A stretch of DNA of 64,000 nt, taken from positions 1,240,001 through 1,304,000 of the forward strand of contig NBBA01000001.1 in NCBI GenBank assembly GCA_002794785.1, written 5' to 3'. Numbering within the stretch: position 1 is the stretch's first letter; every line of letters begins with the position of its first letter. The translations under genes and the position numbers were made by a program. The stretch is from Coniferiporia sulphurascens. Taxonomy: Eukaryota > Basidiomycota > Agaricomycetes > Hymenochaetales > Hymenochaetaceae. Shown here piece by piece: positions 38,001 to 50,165 of this stretch. The notes beneath the pieces are model-generated. The model worked only from the letters and a program-made list of their open reading frames with translations, did not search any database and was not told the DNA's origin.

Positions 38001-39017
38001 TGAGATAGTTTGGGGTGCTAACTTCTTCCATTAGGCCTCTCCACGGCTGACTCCCTTGTCCTCGTTGATGAGCTAGGTCGCGGAACATCGCCAAGAGAAG
38101 GGTTGGGTATTTCCCATGCTATCGCGGAACGCCTTATCGAGATTAAGGTCAGATATCCTTTGCTTTCTATTTGTTCGGTATTTATCGTTTTGCCAGGCCT
38201 TTGTTTTCTTTGCAACGTATGGGAAGCCCTTTGAAGCGGAAAATGCGCTCACCACCATCACAGACATTTCAGTGACCTCGCCATTTCCCTGTCCCGGCGG
38301 CCTTCTGTCATAAAGTGAGAAGTCTTTTTTTACGATACCTATAATCAACTGATTTCTGGTCAGTCTCCATTTGTCTGTCCAGGTAAGAAAGGAGTACATT
38401 AGATTGGGTCACCAGTTTACATCTTTTAGAGGACACGCTTGACCGCTTCCAATATGGGATTGATGTTCCACTACAAGTGCGAGCTGATGATGCAGTAGCT
38501 TCACCGCTCTACCTACTAATGTTCTTCTAGAATTATCGATGGCGCACCGGACGATATCGACCACTACGGTATTCATCGTCCCATGTCTTTTATTCTGCTT
38601 TAATTCGTTGGCTCTCCCAGGCCTAGAACTAGCTCGGCTCGCTGACCTTCCCAGCGACGTTTCATTAGAGGCTCATAGAGTCTCCACGAGGCTTTCGGAA
38701 CTTGAAACGGCGCGCAGAGATTTTTGTGAAGGCAACCAGACTGCTCTGCGCCGGAAGGCAATGCTTCGAGTAAATTCATTTGACAAGTTCTCTATTTTGT
38801 GAATGCTCTGGCTGACCAGCGTCGTATTTTCTGATGGTCATCCTAAAAGCTTCGCATCCAGCTCACTCAGGCTCTTGAACATTCGGCACTACCAGACCAA
38901 GAGCTCGTTGCTTACCTTGCACGTTTCCAGCGAGAGATCGCGGAAGTACTTCGCGGTAGCCTAAGCGATTACAACCTGGCATCTTCCTCCTTGCAATCTA
39001 GGAAAGCAACAGAATAA
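35007..39017 (+). CDS. MSH4: Meiotic MutS homolog 4
   Basis: A gene with about fourteen or more exons; exon 1 is 35007-35321 and the stop is at 39015-39017. The N-terminal ~75 residues are Ser/Thr/Arg-rich and disordered, as in Msh4, and there is no mismatch-recognition domain I. The connector domain follows ([27 protein letters not shown], then [11 protein letters not shown]), then the lever and clamp helices. The ATPase has Walker A split by an intron ([15 protein letters not shown]), then [13 protein letters not shown] and Walker [17 protein letters not shown]. With Msh5, Msh4 clamps Holliday junctions and promotes crossovers in meiosis; it does not repair mismatches. The exact start is uncertain: another in-frame ATG at 35094 would lengthen the gap to the amidase gene to 130 bp. 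Some exon limits in 37.0-38.8 kb remain unsettled. Confidence 0.9.
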
Positions 39018-39865
39018 TCTCGATCCTCAGTCCTTCAAGCCCGAATCGGTCTGTATCCCTCACACTAGTGACTTCTCTTGACTCCGTGCTGGTGCAACAT
39101 GCTTCTTGTGAGACCTGTGCTTTTCAAAAAGTAATGAGAACATCAAAGCTTGCTGGTAATCAAGCAATGTAATATGCGTAATTTTCGATTCTGTACAGAT
39201 ACATAAATTAAAAAAAGTGACGGAATGGAAAGAACAGGGACAATAGGGTGCGAAAAGGGGGACTGGATCGATCGACCATTGATATCTTCTGCATGAACCT
39301 GTCAAATTAACAAGGATACTTCCTCTCGAACCTGTTTCATTTTTAAACGAGAAGCCCAGCGTTCATGATGGACAACGTCCAAGAGTAGGAATAAGGGTGT
39401 TGATATTGTTTTAATATTAATCCCGTGAGATACTAGCTATGCTGAAGAACGCATACCTTTGGGGACACTCTACGCCAAGGGAAGACAGAAAGATAAGAAA
39501 AGTTCCGCAGTAATGATGCTGTCAATGACCAGCACCAGGAAGCTTTAACTTGAAGATTTACATAGTAGACTTCATGTACCTTCCCCTTTTTAGAAATCGC
39601 CTGTCGTGTCAGCTGAGCCGCTGACCTTTTTGTAGTTGCTTTTCCAGATCATATGTCTATCAAACCACCAACCAAGTACGGAAATGAAAAAAAGTAATAG
39701 GTGTTCCATGATGATGTATATAAATACAGGAGGAATGCAAATTCGGCGAAATTCTGTACATTTTATTCAATCAGGAGAAATCATGCCTTGTCATTATTGT
39801 CATGATGTTCATCGTCATCTGCGACAGCAATGTGCGTGAGTTAGGTCAAGCGCAAAGAAAAACTA
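39018..39865. other. Convergent 3' intergenic region
   Basis: This 850-bp region lies between two gene ends and is A/T-rich. I see no gene, RNA gene or repeat in it. Confidence 0.4.
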
Positions 39866-41522
39866 TTATGATGGCCTACCAACGTAGCTGTCTGCCAGGT
39901 CGTCAAGTCCACCGGGAGACAGTCGGCCTCCAGGAGACGGAGACGGGGAAGAATCCTCGGATCCGGAGTCTGAGTCAGAGCTAACCCTGCGTGAGGACAC
40001 TGGTCGCTGTGAGGAAGCAGTATGTATGGAGTGATCTGAGATGCGCGCTGTAGGCATGTTTCCATCAGGGCGCGCCGCCGTGTGGAAGGGGCTACTACCA
40101 GAGAAGAACGGCATGAACGGCGTTCCGTCGAGCCCGCCACCGAACCCACTGAACGGTGATGCGCCGCTATCCAAGCCTCCGCCCATGCGCGATGCACCAT
40201 ACCGGGATGTGTGAGGCGCATGAGCATGCCCACCCCTAGAATGACCAGTGCGCTTTTTGTGCACGCGCCGCCTGTGTACGCGCTTCTGAAATTTGTACTC
40301 GAGGAATGCCTTGATCATGTTGACGAGTGGAATAACGATGAGGAACATGGGCAATATCTGTCCGAATTGCCATGACGAACTGCCGCCACCACCTCCCTCG
40401 AAGTTGTTCCATCTGATGAGTAGCTCGGTGTTCATCACGGTCAATCCCCATAGAATAAGGATTACAATGATTTCAATTATGAGATTTCCAGAAATCCCTA
40501 GGTCATACTAAGGGTAGGTTCAGTGCCTGCATATCCAGTGAATGAAATACTGCGATCACCATGTGCTCTTCTGCCTCGTTCGCCTGCTTCATGTTTTCAC
40601 TTCTGTCCTTGCCTTTCTTTCGATTCTTATCTTTGCTCTTATTCTTTTTCTTTGCCCCCTTTTTAGCCGTCTTCTCGTTTACTACTTCATCTTCATCAGT
40701 AGCCATAGGCCTGGTGCGCGTCATACCACTAGGGGTGATGCCGGACTCCGCTTCGTTAAGATCCCTCGGGGTAGTAGCTGGCCGCGGTGCGTTGACTGTC
40801 TGAGTCTTCCGCTTCTTCTTGATAAGCCGTTCGACAAGCGGCTTATAGTCACTGATGGTAAGGGCAGAGTACACAAGAATAGTTATAACAACAAGAACGG
40901 AAGCGGCAATGCGACCCGCCCGAAGGGCAGAAATTGGACGGAAAATGACGGCGACAGCGTGGGGGTTGCAAGGCGGGGTCATGCCAAAGCTATCGGCCTT
41001 GATGAGAATGGCCAGGGCGAAGGCAAACAGGATATAGGACTGGAATACGGAGAGATATTTGAGCGTCTTGTCACTCTTAAGGAAGCGGTTGTAAGCCGGC
41101 AATGAAAAGAAGACGGAAGCCCAAGAGAGCGCAAGAAGGTAGAACACGACGATCGCACTATGCGTGAGGTAAGAAGAGAGAGTTAGATAAATGTAAAGTA
41201 AATATTGGTGATACGCTCACTCGTGAAGACTTATCTCCGGTTGAGACTTGAAGCCGAGAATGAATGAAGTCACAACCATGGCTACGTTGGTCGCGATGAG
41301 AGTATAGAGCGCACCCGTAATCTCGTCGAGCGATCCCGAGCGTGCTGACAGACACGCAAGGAATAGCGCCTGGAGGTAAAACGAAATGCGCACGCCCGGC
41401 CCACTGATGTCTGTGTTCATTGGGGGGCCGCCGCCCGATGCAAGACACCCGCAGCTTGGGTCGCTGTTAGGGTCGAGAAGGCATTGCAGCTGTAGCTGCG
41501 AGTCCAACAGCGGCGACGACAT
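39866..41522 (-). CDS. Multi-pass membrane protein, unknown function
   Basis: At least three coding exons are visible on the minus strand. The first (41522 to about 41220) begins MSSPLLDSQLQLQCLLDPNSDPSCG, with two predicted helices ending in ALYTLIATNVAMVVTSFILGF. The second starts at 41157 (AIVVFYLLALSWASVFFSLPAYNRF) and carries two more helices, then a Lys-rich loop (KKGAKKKNKSKDKNRKKGKD). The last (from about 40497) has two helices (LIIEIIVILILWGLTVMN, QILPMFLIVIPLVNMIKAFLEY) and a tail rich in Gly, Ser, His and Phe (SPFSGFGGGLDG). I do not recognise a named family, though the layout resembles unnamed basidiomycete membrane proteins. The junction between the second and third exons (about 40500-40560) could not be fixed in frame, so a small extra exon there is possible. 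Confidence 0.65.
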
Positions 41523-41814
41523 CGTCCTGGCTCCTGAGAGAAGATGGAGCGTAGAGCGACACTAGGAAAGCTTTGTTATAACCATAGAAGAGGTAGGCGG
41601 TGCAGCAGATACATAGCAGCAACGAGGCAAATATATTAACATAATAAAATAGACGCGCTTGTACTCGGCCGCGCACAGCCATGATTGGCGCTCACCCCTG
41701 GACGGAAGCAAAATCGAAAAAGACGTGCTCTTTTTTATTCCGTGCGTAACACAAAGCTTCATATAATACATTATGTGTACATGGGATGTAAGAAAAGAAA
41801 GGAGGGAGAAAAAA

Positions 41815-43432
41815 TCAGTCCGAGGAAGGCTGGACCGCCCCGCCCCCATCTGCGTCCTTCTCACTGGCCGTATAGCATTTCAGCTCCTCATTCCATACGT
41901 ACTCGTGCGCGAGAATGTGCGTGAGAGTCTTGAAGGCAGCGACGTTTGCAAAGGGCACGCCCGAGCGTGGGTCGCGATAGATCGCTGGTCGGCCAGTTAA
42001 TGGACATTTAGTTACCGGACGGGCTGTTTGTCGTAGACGAACAAACTAGGTAAGAAATGATGGAGATAGTTTAAAATATGACACGTACAAAGCGGTCGGT
42101 GCTTTCCAGAATATACCTTCACTTCTTCCCAGTCGACGTGCGTACCAAATACCGTCGCCATCGTCTCCCCCCAACCTGGCTTTGGAACTCCTTCCTGACT
42201 AAGTTCGTACAGAAGATAGTTTTTCATCACCTTTTCCGTGCGAAACTGCGGGCTAGGCGGGCTTTGCAGTGGCATTGGAGGAAGAGGGTTCGGGAGATAA
42301 GATGGCGCTAATAACGAGGCGGCACCATACGGCTGATATGTCGAATATCCGACCACACTGCTCTGCGTCAATGGTATACCTTTTTGGAAACCAAACCCCC
42401 CGTACCCAGCCCCGCCATGTCCGTCAAGCATGATTGTGGAGGAAGCTGGCGGCTCTAAAGGCACCTTTTCATTCTCGGAGCGACTCACCCAGCGGAGGAC
42501 GGGTCCACTAATCGTCTGTCTTATGACTCGCGCACGCCTACGCTTCTCCTCCTCCTGCATGAGGTAATCACGATGCTCAATTATGTTTCCCTCCTCGGCA
42601 TCAAGCGCGCGCGCAATAAGCTCTGCTTGCGTATATGTGTGAGCAATTTCCCTAGTGCGCTTCGGCATGGATGCCTGGCGGTGGTCAACTATGCGTTAGG
42701 TGTTGACGAGTTTAGAAGTGTCATACCTTACGCTCCTCCGCATCCTTCAGTCGAGAGTGCAAACTCTGCGAGCTTAAAATTGTACTCTTGCGTCTGCTCT
42801 GGCGCTGTCGCACAGACTCGCCTGTCTCTACATCGATGGCGCCGCCCAGGGAGACACGCCGAGCGCCGCGCATTATCTTTGGCTTAGCATTGGCTTTCTG
42901 TCCCGTTAATTTTCCTGCAGGCGGGCCTAATGGGGCGGTACGCCTACGCACGGAGGATGTTTCGATGGCTTTCACAGCACGATGACGCGCGGACTACAAG
43001 ACTATGATCAATAAATAGAGGACTGGACTAGATAAAACGCACCCTGCGTGCATGTTTCTCCTCCTCGATAACCTCTTTCTCACCTGCAGCCTCGTCCTCC
43101 AGCATGGCTTCTTCGTCCGTGCTCTGAAAATCCGAATCGAAGACCTCGTCCTCGTCTGCCCGACAGTTTCCCATCAGATCCACTCGGCTCAGATCCAAAT
43201 AAGTGTAGTGTGCGTGCCATCTAAGCTAACAAAGTCTATATCGTCTTCGAGCTCGAGCTCGGTTTCAATGTTCTGGGCTGCGAACTCGGCGAGAGCGGCC
43301 TCCATTCTGTACCAAGCACAATTCGTAAACGCCGTACAATGTAGGGATATCGCAGGAGAAATACCGGTTGCCCGCGGTGCTACGCCGCGGGCGCCTTCGG
43401 ACAAGCATGTCATCCCCTTCGTCGTCCGGCAT
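41815..43432 (-). CDS. VPS72: Vps72/YL1, SWR1 chromatin-remodelling subunit
   Basis: The gene reads from the ATG at 43432 (MPDDEGDDMLVRRRPRRSTAGNR) through several exons to a TGA at 41815. The N-terminal half has the YL1 plan: MEAALAEFAAQ, an acidic stretch (ETELELEDDIDF, DEDEVFDSDFQSTDEEA), then EVIEEEKHARR and a basic region with RRTAPLGPP. The middle is YTQAELIARALDAEEGNIIEHRDYL. The C-terminal YL1_C part reads VDWEEVKVYSGKHRPL then TKCPLTGRPAIYRDPRSGVPFANVAAFKTL. Vps72 binds the H2A.Z-H2B dimer through its acidic N-terminus and helps the SWR1 complex place it in chromatin. It shares a 154-bp divergent promoter with the mitochondrial ribosomal protein gene at 43587. Confidence 0.92.
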
Positions 43433-43499
43433 GGTCGTTGAGGTAGTAAGTGCGAACCTGAAGCTGGTTTGAAGACAGTCGGATGAGGTACGGACGATC

Positions 43500-43586
43500 A
43501 CGTGCCTGAGGTAGGGTCACATGATCCGTGATCGGCGCGGACTTTTTCGATGCGCCGCCGCTCTTTTCGAGTCTCGACGACCAGCC
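43500..43586. promoter_or_regulatory. Divergent promoter with E-box (CACGTG)
   Basis: CACGTG at 43499-43504 lies between the VPS72 start (43432, minus strand) and the ribosomal protein start (43587, plus strand). A related TCACATGATC follows a few bases on. These are candidate bHLH binding sites serving both genes; binding is inferred, not shown. Confidence 0.4.
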
Positions 43587-44190
43587 ATGCCTCGAGCCAA
43601 GGCGTTGCCGGGCCCGTCCCGCCTTTCGCAAATTCTCAAGCACCTCAATCAAGCACCCCAGCCGACTCTATTTTCCCTCAAGTCGCTCAAGCTTTCGCTG
43701 GCCGCTAGGGGTGACCATTCTGGAGTGAAGTCTGTCTTTCCATCACTTTCAGTGCGCGTATTAGCAGGAGCTGACATAAATTCTACAAGGCATTTCCTGA
43801 AAGAGGACCTGCCGCGAATACAGTTCGCCAACCCTGACCTTGAGATTCAGGTTAGTAAGCCTCCGAGAACTGCAGAGGAGAAACGGAAGACAGAGTTATC
43901 GCTTGAATTCAGTGCGTGCAGTCTTGAACATATTCTTGAGGCCGCTGATCCACAACTAAACACCAGAGAATGGCTCGATGAAGTCACTGGACGTCTCCTC
44001 GAAGTGGTCGACAGCGATCTTTGAGGAGCTAATGGACGTCGCAGGCGGCGACCGCTGGCGCCAGTTCAAGGCTGAGCGTCGCGCTGCAGGAAAGGAACCC
44101 GTCATCCCTGAACTGAAACCGAAGCCTGTTCCGGTCAGACCACCACCGCCTCCCCCAAAACGAGTGGGCATTGCTGCGGCTCTGCCTTGA
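43587..44190 (+). CDS. Mitochondrial ribosomal protein, L51/S25/CI-B8 domain
   Basis: Two exons (43587-43911 and 43967-44190) give about 182 residues; without splicing the first frame stops at 44024. The N-terminal part is basic and acid-free (MPRAKALPGPSRLSQILKHL), fitting a mitochondrial presequence. Then LKLSLAARGDHSGVKSVF, a helix RHFLKEDLPRIQFANPDLEIQV, and after the intron LEFKNGSMKSLDVSSKWSTAIFEELMDVAGGDRW: the thioredoxin-like L51/S25/CI-B8 domain found in mitoribosomal proteins of both subunits and in a complex I subunit. I favour a mitoribosomal protein of the Mrp49/mS25 type, but the exact subunit is not certain. The tail is Pro-rich (KPVPVRPPPPPPKRVG). Confidence 0.8.
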
Positions 44191-44322
44191 GTCGTGGTAA
44201 ACGCTTCCATTGGACTGTCGAGACCATTTAAGCGATTTCGCATTCGTCGTAATTTAATTTTGTCCGGAGAAATTCATACAATTGCACAGAACATATTAAA
44301 GTATGTATAGAGAATATTAATG

Positions 44323-45459
44323 TCATTGCCCGCCAGCAACCCATCCAGCGACCCAAATCAATATGCCGACGCCCACGACGAGTCCCGCGACATCGTCAAG
44401 CAACATTCCACCCATCCGGACGTACGCTAGCGCATTTGTGATAACGGAGCGGACCACTGGGGGAAGGTGCGGCAATGCCAGCGCGAGTAACGCTGGTGGT
44501 TGGACGGGGTTCTGTACCAATACTCAATATTCCAGCCACTGGCTTGGTAAATTTCCAAAGAAAATGCTCACCGATTTTGTGAAGATTTCTACGGAATGTA
44601 ATACGAGCTGTAATGTCGTGAAGGCCCAGAAAAATGGCTATGTAGTTTGTATCAGCGCCATCCTTTCCGTCATCGAGGGAGACGCTTACAAGAGGCTGCA
44701 CGCCGAACGGCTCCTTCGCGCTCCGCCAACTAAGTTCTGACCATCTCTCCCAGCTTCCTGTTGCATGCCCACCTGGGAGCTCTACATACGCCTTTGGCTC
44801 TGTCACCATTGCAAAGAATGCAAGCAGCACCCATGAAGCGAGCAGGTGGAGGAGCGGCCGGAGCCTTGAAAAAAGCGTAGGCGGTGATACCTGCGGAATC
44901 CTTTTGGGAGTTTGGCCCATAGGCATAGTGCCTAAGCCTGGAGGCGCCTGCCCGGTGAGTTGGGTAAGCGCACTCAGCATAGCTGCCATCGGGTCGTCAC
45001 CAGCATCTGCACCAAAGTCCTCAAGACCCACCCGAGGAGCTTCTGAGCGAGTACCAGTGCTTTGTGAGTCACGAAGAGGACCGGTGAGCTCTGGCGCAGC
45101 CATAAGCGCACGCATGAATTCTTGCTGCTGCTCCGCAGACCAGGCCGAGGGCCCAGCGGCCGCTGAAGAGTTGCTGGGTGGAACAAACGCGGGGGCCGGG
45201 CTCGCGCGCGCTGGCGGAGTGGGCATAACACTCTCCTCGCCGGTGAACGTCTCTGTCGTTGGCGCCTTGCGCGTCGGGGGTTCTGTAGCGTAGAGATGTG
45301 TGTGCTGCTCCGAATAAAAATTATCGAGACGAGCTCACCAACGTTCACGTACGCCGGATGGTCCTCGCCGCGCGCACTCGAAGTGAGCTTGCTCAGCCTG
45401 TCGGACCCCCTGCTCAGTATCGCTTTTCTACGCGCTTCCCGTGCAGCTGCAGACGACAT
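44323..45459 (-). CDS. GET2: Get2-like receptor of the GET pathway
   Basis: The N-terminus MSSAAAREARRKAILSRGSDRLSKLTSSARGE is the conserved Get3-binding helix pattern (basic RR, then helix SRGSDRLSKLT) of Get2. A long Pro/Ser linker follows, then three hydrophobic segments: LLHLLASWVLLAFFAMV, a segment in the exon near 44650 (PFFWAFTTLQLVLHSVEIFTKS), and ALALPHLPP...LVVGVGILIWVAGWVAGGQ at the C-terminus. Get2 with Get1 forms the ER receptor that accepts tail-anchored proteins from Get3. The gene has at least four exons; the ATG at 45459 is preferred over the in-frame one at 45501 because it places the Get3-binding helix at the very N-terminus. The ArfGAP gene starts 190 bp away in the opposite direction. 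Confidence 0.88.
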
Positions 45460-45649
45460 GTTTTCCTGTGGGTTCCCCTTTTTTTTTGAGTGACGAGGCA
45501 ATGGACGTGGTGAAAGTAGAGAACTGAGTTTTGTCCGTTTGCGGCCACGCGTCTGCAGTGCCAGCTCTTGCAGTACTTACTTAGTGCAGCGCTCGTCACC
45601 TGTTCACTCCTCACCACTACAGGCTGCGTTTCATTCACCGACGCCGACA

Positions 45650-47092
45650 ATGTATAGACAAGACAAGTCCACAACGGAAAGACACACGCGTATTCTGCGC
45701 GAGCTCGTCAAACAGCCTGGAAATAAAGAGTGTGCCGATTGCAAGAGAAACGGTAAGCACCACATCTGCTGCTGTTCGTCGGTATAACAACAACATAAAA
45801 CAGATGCACGCTGGGCATCATGGAATATGTATGGGCCCAATATTTTCAAGTGATCTGAGTCCTGACTGTAGCCAACCCATTCGCTCAGCGGCGTATTTGT
45901 CTGCATTCGATGCTCGGGCATACACAGGAGCATGGGCACACACATCAGCAAGGTCAAGTCCATCGACCTTGACACTTGGACGCCGGAGCAGATGGACGTG
46001 CGTGCTTCACTTTACAAGCCATTGTACAGGCTCTGATTTCCAGGCAGTCAATCCGGCGATGGGGAAATCATCGCGCAAACCTCTACTGGGAGGCACACCT
46101 CCGTGCGGGCCACAGGCCTCCAGAACAGTCAGTCCCGGCCCCTTACGATTAGGCGGATATTTTTATGACAGTTTTTTTTATCCAGCAAAATGGAATCTTT
46201 TATTAGGTCGAAGTATGAATCTCGCCGCTGGGCGCGCGAGGGTCCGCCGCCTGCTGATCCAGCCGTGCTAGAGGCCGGTGTAGAGACCACGAATCATACA
46301 GCCGAAGTCCCTACCTCTACGCCGCTCGTATCTCAGCGTCCCGCCTCCCCAGCTGCATCCACACCGTTGACCACGCGCCAGCCCCAACCACACCGTCTTC
46401 TTTCTGCATCCACGGCCGGCCGCGCTCCAATCGCACAGCCTGTACAGGTCGCTGCTTCCACTTCCGAAACACCCGGACAGCCTTCGGAATCCAAACAGCC
46501 AGACGATATCTTTTCACTTGACTTCCATGCCCCAAGTCCGTCAGCTGTGCAGCAACAGCAACAGCTTAGCCAGACTCCGAAGAAAGATGTCAAGCACGAT
46601 ATTCTCTCACTCTTCTCCACTTCGGCTGCGGCACCAGCGGTGCCCTTATCTGGTGTGGGTTCTGCACAATTTGGTGCTCAACAGTCCGTAGCCCCAGACC
46701 CGTATGCACAGTGGGACCAGTCGCGTGTGCACCCTCAGCAACAGCAGAAGCCACTGCAAGTCACATCGATGGTGGGCTCTTCTGGCACAGCAATGTGGGG
46801 CGCACAGTCGGGCTGGACGGCTCCTCCGCCTCCCACCCAGTCGAACGTCTGGGGAGATTTTCAGAATGCGTCTTCTTCTACGCCTGCTGTCGTTGCAGCA
46901 CCAGCACAACCAATTAGCCAGGGAATATTTGAGACACAATCTATTTGGGGTTCGACTATATCAAATACGCAGGCGAGCGGAGGTATGTCCGATCCGTTTG
47001 GCTCATTTTCTGGAGCGAGTGCTGGCACCCCTGTGTCCCTGACGCAGAAAAAAAATGACGCTTTTGGGGATTTATGGGGGGATTTTAAGTAG
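45650..47092 (+). CDS. ArfGAP (SMAP/Age2-like)
   Basis: Five exons (45650-45752, 45804-45828, 45889-45997, 46048-46127, 46186-47092) give about 407 residues. Residues ~1-130 are a complete ArfGAP domain: zinc finger CADCKRN...[18 protein letters not shown], the catalytic Arg region [28 protein letters not shown], then [16 protein letters not shown] and [11 protein letters not shown]. The remaining ~270 residues are Pro/Gln/Ser-rich and disordered, with short aromatic motifs ([18 protein letters not shown], and FGDLWGDFK at the C-terminus) resembling clathrin/adaptor-binding peptides. This fits the SMAP/Age2 type acting at the trans-Golgi or endosomes to trigger GTP hydrolysis by Arf1. Exon 2 is only 25 nt. 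Confidence 0.92.
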
Positions 47093-47201
47093 ATATAGGA
47101 CTATCACCATTGTTTGCGTTTCACTCTGCACAATGCAATGATACATTTCACCGGTATATTCAAGTTGAGACCTATACATGATATAAATTTATGTGTGGGT
47201 T

Positions 47202-49921
47202 TCAAGCAAGTCCGAGGTCCTGCGAAGCCATGTTGTTAGATGGTTTCAGAAAAAAATAGAGTGAAACAGTCACCTTCTCAATCAATTTCCTTGCAATAGG
47301 ATGGAACGCGCTTTTGTGTTTTTCAAACAAGCTTTTCGACGTGCTCGGGTCCGCTCGACTCGCAGCCCGAAGAACGGGCCTACAAAATTTCATTCGACCT
47401 TTGATAATACCTGACCCATCCTCGCCGACGACCCACCGCGCGGCATCGCCGGCAATTGTCTTCGTCTCGGCAGGTGCCGCATCGGGGTTGAGCAGTGCAA
47501 GCTCGTAAAAGCGGAAGCGGATCTCCGCATTCGACGTCGAGTCCATGCCGTACAATGCACCAAGATGTGTCAAGTGCGAGGGCGGTAATACTGGATAGGC
47601 CTGCAAACGCTCTAAGAAAACGGCTAGTTTTGTATTGTGATTCCAGAACAAATTGTTAGCCTTTTCTTGACGTTGAGAGGACGTAGGATGCAAACCCTTT
47701 TGGTTAGAGTCAAAGCCGTCCAAGTCGCTCGCCTTGAAGTCGAGCTCCACAACGGCCTTGTCGCGACACAAGTCCCAACGCGCCGCGAGTTCGTAAGCTT
47801 GTTGAGCAAGAGTTAAGTCATACTCCATGTCCACAGGTAGTGTTAAGCCTTCTCCGAAGAACCAAGCCTTATAGATGACCAATTGTTAACCTAGATGGAT
47901 GTCTGTGGTATCTGAAATTGTTGTAAACCTACATCCCAGTCAACGCTATCAAGAATTTTGACTTTTTCAGCGCCGCCTTGCTTGAGCCAGTAGTCGTATA
48001 GATGTGCCTTCCAGATATCGGTATTTATGCTCTTCCCCATAAAAGTGTCGACGTAGTCCCTAACGTATGGAAGAAACACATCGAGCCCGCCGAGCACCCG
48101 TTCTTGTTATGACCCAATATTAATTAGTACATCTTTCAAGTCATAGCAAAGAATATCCCACCCAAATGTAGCAATAAGTTCGCTCCTTTTTCATAGGGTA
48201 CCTTACTGTACGCATCGTCTGGATCTTCGCCGAACTCAAAGTCGATTATGAGACGCTGGTACTTGGGTCTTGACGCGAAATCCACAAGCGATCGTTGAAG
48301 GGACTTGTACCCGATGAGGTAAGAGAATCCACGGTGGGCGGGCGAGTGGAGTTCTTGCTGAAGTACGCGCTCGATGTACGTAGTCCATCCTTCGTTAAGC
48401 CAGAAGTGAGAGGCATCGGTGTGTCTAGCGAAAGTTCATTCGTAAGTTGCGTACGTGGATGAAAACAAAGTGGATTCTCGGACGTAACACCGTTTCCGAA
48501 CCAACTGTGTGTAAGTTCATGTACGACCACGTCAACTAGTGTCCGGTCTCCTGCGAGTAATGCTGTGAATGTATTATTAAAGGCGAACACCGAGTGTTGT
48601 ATGTTTAGAGCCTACTAGGTGTAAGGAAGGTGCAACATGCGTTTTCCTTTGAGGACGATCAGTTGACCATTTTGTCATGAGGGAATAATATTATTACCAT
48701 GCCGCCATACGGGAATGATGGCGGGAGCACAAGGAGATCATAAACCCCAAATTTGTAAGGCACAATGATGTTCTCTTCAGCTGAGAGGAACTTTCCCGTG
48801 TCTTCGCTAAACTCCCAATATGCGGCCTCGATAAGCTCCGGCTCGGCCCATATCCCACATGACCAATCCTTACCAAGGACTTTCGGGAAGGGTCTGTAAC
48901 GCAGATTCCCGCTCGCAATGGCGATGAGGTAAGATGGGATAGGCGTCGGCTTATCACGAATCCCGGTTATTACAGTCAATTTGATAGTCAGTGCATCCCG
49001 CATCAGGATAGCATACCTGCTTATACTCGTAGGTTACCAGTTCTTTACCCACAGCCTTCCCGTCGTGTACTGGGCCTTCAACGGGAGGTGATACTCTTAT
49101 TGCAGACATCAAGACCGGGAGGGCGGAAGTGACCTTCGCGCTGTATGTCTGGCGAACAGAGGGGTTTTAAACATTGGGGAGGCAGTTCATCACAGCACAT
49201 CCTCACCAGCTTGACAGAGGGTGTATCTGCAGATTATGAGGCTCTTTTCTTGGTCTCGAGATGTTGGATTGCCTACCTTGCAGTGGTGCCAGGGACCGAG
49301 CATATATAGGCTGACACTGGCTGAATAAGTAAGGAAACTGGCTCCCTTGTGTCTGCCTGTAAATAAGGATTAACATGTGCCTGCACGGGGTGGTAAGACT
49401 AAGAAGTCTTACTCTTTGTCGAGGAATTGTAGGGCGACAGCATCCGCCCCTATTTTGTATTTGATCTTGATATTGAGCCTCGATCCTTGAGAAGCTGGAG
49501 ATTTGAGGGGTATGTGCAAAGCAGATCCCATTACGGGATGTTTATTTCCAAGCGTAAACTAGATTGTCGTCCGACAATCAAGGTTCAAGATGATAATTAT
49601 CGAACAGAAACCTATAGAGATTAGCAAGAATGATACTAACAGATGTTAATTGTCCCGCTATCTCGGCAGATTCGATGACGAGATCCAGACTGTCGAAGCT
49701 AGATAGGGTGTAAGTGGGAGACTATCTTGGCGTGAACGCACTAGGGTTATTTTTAAGGAGGATACTGACATGACCTCCTTGATCGTTTCATCCTTCACGA
49801 GCAGTGTGTGTGTAGCGGAACCTGAGATAACTTTCTCGACGAAATCGACAGTCCAGTCGAGATGCACATGCTCTGTAGGTACAGAATGATAATTTGACTG
49901 AGTCGTTGGGTCGCGAGCCAT
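47202..49921 (-). CDS. LTA4-hydrolase-like M1 aminopeptidase, copy A
   Basis: One of two tandem paralogs, with about twelve exons from ATG 49921 to stop 47202. It opens MARDPTTQSNYHSVPTEHVHLDWTVDF and has SGSATHTLLVKD, FSQCQPIYARSLAPLQ, DTPSVKLTYSAKV and PSFPYGGMENAC, the exopeptidase motif restored across an intron. The zinc site is VVHELTHSWFGNGVT with the third ligand in WLNEGWTTYIER, then the C-terminal helical domain. The last exon supplies DLGLA after a splice at LIEK. This is the fungal leukotriene-A4-hydrolase-like aminopeptidase (as yeast Lap2), likely cytosolic. All zinc and catalytic residues are visible and the exon chain stays in frame. It ends 110 bp from the ArfGAP stop (convergent). 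Confidence 0.9.
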
Positions 49922-50165
49922 CGTACGGTTCAGACGGAATTCAAGGACTGTGGTGGATAGTACGCGCTGTGTTGTAACTACACTAGTTCTCAAATAGGCA
50001 AATGCGCTTGCTCCGTTCATAAATGTACAAATCACATGGAAAGATACATACATACCACATAAATTGACATAATGCAAAGCAGAAGGACGAAAAATCTTAC
50101 GTTTTCGATAGAAGCCGTTTTATTCGCTACTACGTTATTCATTGTCTCTAATATCCTGTCACAAG

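Noticed and set aside
41562..41682. A hydrophobic upstream frame (MAVRGRVQARLFYYVNIF) before the membrane protein at 41522
   Set aside because: It is in another frame and runs through the better start MSSPLLDSQ; it could be an upstream ORF, but nothing proves it is translated.
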